DNA of 64,000 nucleotides from Lysobacter sp. Root916 (GTDB lineage: Bacteria > Pseudomonadota > Gammaproteobacteria > Xanthomonadales > Xanthomonadaceae), in NCBI RefSeq assembly GCF_001429785.1, contig NZ_LMJF01000001.1, positions 631,486 through 695,485 of the forward strand. The letters are read 5' to 3'. Below are positions 60,468-64,000 of this stretch, piece after piece. How positions within the stretch are numbered: the first letter of the stretch is position 1; the number at the start of each line of letters is the position of its first letter. The notes below the pieces were generated by a model, which did no database searches, was not told the origin of the DNA, and worked only from the letters and a program-made list of their open reading frames with translations. The position numbers and the translations under genes are program-made.

Positions 60468-60680
60468 ATCCCAAACTTTATGTCAGGCTGGGTGTTTGAT
60501 GAAAAAGCGTTGGGCGTACTCCTGTTTATCCTTCGACGCGCTGCGGAAGTGCGACTTATGATCGATGTCTTTGCGATCTACAAGATTCCTGTTTCAGCGC
60601 AAGCTAGTCATCTTGGTGGCAGGGCAAAGACGGAGATCGAGGACGGAGATCGGAGATCGAGCAGTTCCGGGAGATCGAGG

Positions 60681-60806
60681 GGAGATCGAGGACACCCACA
60701 GTTCCGCACTAGCCTGACATCCGATTCAGAATTTTCTGGCTGCGCAAACACGGCAGGCCGGAGATTCTGGTTCCATGACCCAGGCCCGCTCCTCACTGAT
60801 CCCGCC
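60681..60806. repeat. 126-bp direct repeat, copy A
   Basis: GGAGATCGAGGACACCCAC to ATCCCGCC, with CTGGCTGCGCAAACACGG inside. It repeats nearly exactly at 60880-61005 with about three mismatches. Both copies contain the first codons of a Y1 transposase. Confidence 0.88.
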
Positions 60807-60879
60807 CGGCCAAGCCGGTACGTTCCATTGCGTGCAGCGTTGCGTACGTCGAGCATTCCTGTGCGGGATCGATCACTAG
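60775..60879 (+). pseudogene. Remnant of a Y1 (IS200/REP-type) transposase
   Basis: The 34 codons MTQARSSLIPPGQAGTFHCV QRCVRRAFLCG, then IDH and a stop, match the N-terminus of a Y1 transposase of REP-associated type. The stop ends the fragment immediately before copy B of the repeat, which suggests replacement or truncation by it. Confidence 0.75.
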
Positions 60880-61005
60880 GGAGATCGAGGACACCCACAG
60901 TTCCGCACTAGCCTGACATCCGATTCAGAATTTTCTGGCTGCGCAAGCACGGCAGGTCGGAGATTCTGATTCCATGACCCAGGCCCGCTCCTCACTGATC
61001 CCGCC
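60880..61005. repeat. 126-bp direct repeat, copy B
   Basis: Second copy of the 126-bp repeat, with a start of the same MTQARSSLIPP ORF at 60974, cut after about 12 codons at 61010 by the GGGTCAGAGTG repeat of the next element. Confidence 0.88.
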
Positions 61006-61014
61006 AGCGAAACA

Positions 61015-61865
61015 GGGGTCAGAGTGCACTTTCGAAACAGGGTCAGAGTGCACTTTCATCTGTAGCGCCCCGCCAGCTCACGCCTTACGTGGCCGCCCGA
61101 TCTTCGCCGGTCCGGCGCGACGCTGTAGTTGTTCCTCGATCATGATGCGGAAGCGATCTCCGCCGAGTGCGTGCTGGCCTTGTAGGCGCAGTCGAATGAC
61201 ATCCAACTCTTCTGGGTCGAGCGCTTCTTCGACGAACTCGCGATACGCATGTGCGCGCCGTTCGGTCTGCGGGTCCAATGCCAGGTAGGCGGGGTGCGCG
61301 GTGATCAGTGGGGCGTGTTCGCCTAGCGCATTGGCGTGATAGCTAGACCAGCGATACAGGCCAGGCGTGGCCGCCAGCCCTGCCCGTACGGGGTTGAGCT
61401 CGATGTAGCGGTAGCACCGCAGTAGGTAATGGTCGCTGTCCACCAGGCAGGCTTTGTAACGCCCCTCCCAAAGCGTACCGGTGCGGTGGTATCGATCGTT
61501 CACGTATCGGACATAGCGTCGGCCGAGCGCTTGCATCATCGAGCCGACTTGACCCGTCTGGGACGGCGTCACTAGCAGGTGCACGTGATTGGTCATCAGG
61601 ACATAGGCGTGGACCGCGCAACCTATGCGCCCGGCGATATCGCTAAGTTCGCTCAGATAGCGCGTACGATCGATCTCCTCGAAGAAGCAGGGGCGGCGAT
61701 CATTGCCGCGCTGTACGACGTGTTGAGGGACGTGCGGCAGGTCGAGGCGGGGCTGGCGGGGCATGCGACGTCTCCATGCGAGCTGCGTGCAGTCTCCGAG
61801 AGTCGCCATTGGACATCCGTAGGCGGGCGTCGGCCGTTTGGGTAGGGAAAGTCCACTCTGACCCC
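61015..61865. mobile_element. RAYT element with terminal inverted GGGTCAGAGTG repeats
   Basis: GGGGTCAGAGTGCACTTTC (61015-61033) and GGGTCAGAGTGCACTTTC (61040-61057) lie on the left; the inverted GAAAGTCCACTCTGACCCC (61847-61865) is on the right. They flank a REP-associated tyrosine transposase (61078-61764). Layout suggests a small non-autonomous-like REP mobile unit. Confidence 0.8.
61078..61764 (-). CDS. REP-associated tyrosine (Y1) transposase
   Basis: A 228-residue Y1 transposase starting MPRQPRLDLPHVPQHVVQRG. The HUH motif is TNHVHLLV (H60, H62), with a Tyr-rich stretch GRRYVRYVNDRYHRTG that would include the catalytic tyrosine, then LWEGRYKACLVD. The C-terminus ends GRPRKA, as in RAYT proteins. 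It would cut and rejoin single-strand REP-type DNA ends. It lies between inverted GGGTCAGAGTG repeats. Confidence 0.9.
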   Translation of the reverse strand: MPRQPRLDLPHVPQHVVQRGNDRRPCFFEEIDRTRYLSELSDIAGRIGCAVHAYVLMTNHVHLLVTPSQTGQVGSMMQALGRRYVRYVNDRYHRTGTLWEGRYKACLVDSDHYLLRCYRYIELNPVRAGLAATPGLYRWSSYHANALGEHAPLITAHPAYLALDPQTERRAHAYREFVEEALDPEELDVIRLRLQGQHALGGDRFRIMIEEQLQRRAGPAKIGRPRKA

Positions 61866-62080
61866 GGTTTTCCTTTTTACTCACCCGATACACGCCGGAG
61901 CGCCGCCTACACCCGATTGAAGGCCGGCGCTGCGACCGAGTCCTCGATTCGGGCACGGCCGCCCAGCAGGGTCAGCATCGGCGACCCCACTCCGCCATAA
62001 ATAGACAAGCCGCGCGCCTTGTGCCGCGTGGGCCCCGACCGCGATCATGTCTGCTGATCGCAACACTTCGGGGACTGGGG

Positions 62081-64000
62081 ATGACACGGATTACACGGGC
62101 TTTCGCGCTCGCGCTGCTGCTGCTGTGCGCAACGGCCAACGTTGGGGCACAGGAGCACACGCTGCCGTCCACCACCATGTATCAAGGCGGTGTTGACGGC
62201 AAGACCTTGCTCTTTGCGAATGCGAACGTGGCCTGTCGACTGGTGGGTGACTCCCTCACCCGGAACTCGCCTCAACCGCCAATCACCTACGCGAATGGCC
62301 GATTCGGCACCCATCCGACCTCCGGCATAGGGTGCTATTACGACGTGACCGATCGCTCGACTGGGCAGACGCAGTACAACGTTTTCCACCAGAACTACGT
62401 GGCGCTCAAACAGGTGTGCCCGGCTGGGTACAATTACCTGAAGAACCAGTTCACCTGTGTGCGCTACTCGTCGGTGGTGGCGCCCGCCAAGGCCTGCCAG
62501 CACTGCCCCACGGATGTCGGCAACCCCATTTCCGTCAACAGCGGCGTCAAGATCGAGCGCGCGCGCGATGAGCTGACCGCGCAGCTGAGCCTGGCGCGCA
62601 GCTACAACTCGTTCCCCACCTTCATCGGCTCACCGAACCCGTATGGCGGCTCCTGGTTCTCCGATCTGACGCGCGAGTTGGTCGTGAGCGATGTGCGGCC
62701 CTCGCAGTTCCAGGCGGCGCTGGTGATGCGCGCGGACGGGCGCTCGCTGGCGTTCACCCACGACGGCAATGGCCAATGGAAGCCCGAGGACGACCTGCGC
62801 CAGTACCGGCTCATTCCGTATCAGGTGGGCGGGCAAAGCTTCTGGGAGCTGCGTAAGCCGGGCAACGCACAGGAAATCTACGACGCTCAGGGCTTGATCC
62901 AGCGCGATCTGCGCGACGGCCGCGTGGTGGCGTCCTACGCGCGCGATGCCAACGGCCGGGTGGCCTCCGTCACCGACGCCAACGGCCGCGTGTCCACGAT
63001 GACCTACGGCGTCAACGATCAGCTCAGCCGCATCGACCTGCCCGACGGGCAGGCCATCGTCTACGCCTACAACGCCGACGGCCAACTGGCCAGCGTCACC
63101 CAGGGCGCCTCGGTCACGTCCTACAGCTACGTCAAGATCGTCAACAGCTGGTACCTGACCGAAGTGGCGCACAACGGCGTGGCGTACGCCACGTTCACCT
63201 ACGACGGCAGCGGCCGCGCCATCACCACCGAACATGCCGGTGGTGTCGACCGCTACGTGGTCAACTACGGCGCCGACGGTAGCAGCGTCAACGTCACCAC
63301 GCCGCAGGGTGGCAATACCCAGTTTCAGTTCCAGACCCGGTTCGGCGTGCGGGTGCCGAGCCAGCAGGTGGAGTCGGGGGCAGGTGGGGTGACCATCGCT
63401 GCGGGCACCGTCTACGACACCAAATCGAACGTCTCTAACCGCCGCCGCGGCGACTTGCTGACCTGTCTGTACTACGACACCGATTGGCTGCGCGTAATCG
63501 CGCGTTACGACTACCCGGCGGCCACTACGGCCCAATGCCCGGCCACCGACGTCTTGGCCGCAGCCAGTACCCGCCTTCGCAGCGAAACCACGGCCTGGGA
63601 CACCGCCTTGGACCTGCCCACGCTGCGCCAGACCTACACCGCCAACGGCGCCTTGCTGGCCAAGAAGGATTACAGCTATAACGCACGCGGCCAAGCGCTG
63701 ACGTCGACCGCCACCGACCCGGCGACACCCGCTAGTACCCGTACCAGCACCACCACTTACTGCGAGCAGGGCGACATCACCGCCGGCACCTGTCCGCTGC
63801 TGGGCGCGGTCACCTCGGTCAACGGCCCACGCACCGACGTCGCCGACACCACCCAGTTCACCTACTACCCAAGCGACGACGCGATCTGCGCCAGTGCTCC
63901 AGCCACCTGCCCGCACCGCAAGGGCGACCTGTGGAAGGTCACCAACGCGCTGGGCCAAGTCACGGAAACCCTGGCCTACGACGGCGCCGGTCGTCCGCTG
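62081..64000 (+). CDS. Secreted RHS/YD-repeat protein, N-terminal part
   Basis: An open frame of 640 codons to the window end. A signal peptide (MTRITRAFALALLLLCATAN) leads. A Cys-rich stretch CRLV..CYYDV..CPAGYNYLKNQFTC and CQHCPTD follows (about 53-150), then PISVNSGVKIERARDELT and YD/RHS-type repeats: YARDANGRVASVTDANGRV, YAYNADGQLASVT, FTYDGSGRAITTEHAGG, TETLAYDGAGRPL. Such proteins often carry C-terminal toxins. The C-terminus is outside the window. Confidence 0.88.
   Translation, partial: MTRITRAFALALLLLCATANVGAQEHTLPSTTMYQGGVDGKTLLFANANVACRLVGDSLTRNSPQPPITYANGRFGTHPTSGIGCYYDVTDRSTGQTQYNVFHQNYVALKQVCPAGYNYLKNQFTCVRYSSVVAPAKACQHCPTDVGNPISVNSGVKIERARDELTAQLSLARSYNSFPTFIGSPNPYGGSWFSDLTRELVVSDVRPSQFQAALVMRADGRSLAFTHDGNGQWKPEDDLRQYRLIPYQVGGQSFWELRKPGNAQEIYDAQGLIQRDLRDGRVVASYARDANGRVASVTDANGRVSTMTYGVNDQLSRIDLPDGQAIVYAYNADGQLASVTQGASVTSYSYVKIVNSWYLTEVAHNGVAYATFTYDGSGRAITTEHAGGVDRYVVNYGADGSSVNVTTPQGGNTQFQFQTRFGVRVPSQQVESGAGGVTIAAGTVYDTKSNVSNRRRGDLLTCLYYDTDWLRVIARYDYPAATTAQCPATDVLAAASTRLRSETTAWDTALDLPTLRQTYTANGALLAKKDYSYNARGQALTSTATDPATPASTRTSTTTYCEQGDITAGTCPLLGAVTSVNGPRTDVADTTQFTYYPSDDAICASAPATCPHRKGDLWKVTNALGQVTETLAYDGAGRPL

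Overview
The window is very GC-rich bacterial DNA with short intergenic gaps and many 4-base ATGA stop/start overlaps. It carries three families of dispersed palindromic (REP-type) repeats. The gene content (a full leucine catabolic set, fused isobutyryl-CoA mutase, FeoA/FeoB with a small cysteine-tailed third protein, mtnB-mtnD, an EfpL-type translation factor, a secreted RHS/YD-repeat protein) and the repeats suggest a gammaproteobacterium of the Xanthomonadaceae/Lysobacteraceae, most likely Lysobacter or a close relative. This assignment is inference from gene content and composition. I saw no rRNA, tRNA or CRISPR array.

Layout. 1-4000: methionine salvage (mtnD partial, mtnB) and two paralogous amino-acid permeases, all on the minus strand. 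4063-8710: a NUDIX protein, three tandem 177-bp repeats, a Tat-exported phospholipase C, a small secreted protein, a GNAT and a VOC protein. 8766-11625: a run of small unknown genes (one is a CbrC relative) that looks like accessory, immunity-type content. 11875-14727: EfpL, a short-chain 3-hydroxyacyl-CoA dehydrogenase and a secreted amidohydrolase. 14921-22789: a minus-strand metabolic block containing a PAS-GGDEF-EAL protein, HMG-CoA lyase, a lipoprotein and the biotin subunit of methylcrotonyl-CoA carboxylase, all chained by 4-base overlaps, then two VOC proteins and methylglutaconyl-CoA hydratase. 22875-25326: Fur box, feoA, feoB and a small third gene. 25712-28027: a zeta toxin with a KfrB-like tail and its small partner, a zinc-ribbon protein and a bactofilin. 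28323-32764: an HscC-type Hsp70 with two J-domain membrane proteins. 33020-40146: mccB, two alanine-rich lipoproteins, acetyl-CoA acetyltransferase, isovaleryl-CoA dehydrogenase and leucine dehydrogenase. 40930-48259: a Sel1/prolyl-hydroxylase fusion, a small secreted protein, icmF and a secreted BNR-type protein. 48430-57371: an odd zinc-motif SDR, a DUF3228-type protein, secreted proteins, an M13 metallopeptidase and a paralogous gene pair whose second copy is frameshifted. 57838-60467: an AT-richer two-gene island, AAA ATPase plus TOPRIM-like protein, probably an acquired defence module. 60681-61865: remnants of one Y1 transposase and an intact RAYT-type transposase between inverted repeats. 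62081-end: the start of a secreted RHS/YD-repeat protein.

How the genes work together. Leucine dehydrogenase, isovaleryl-CoA dehydrogenase, the two MCC subunits, methylglutaconyl-CoA hydratase and HMG-CoA lyase would take leucine to acetyl-CoA and acetoacetate, given a branched-chain ketoacid dehydrogenase encoded elsewhere. The thiolase, the SDR dehydrogenase and IcmF connect to isoleucine, valine and short-chain acyl-CoA metabolism. The HscC/J-protein set forms a separate chaperone unit. The island at 57838-60467 is the best candidate for an undescribed system.
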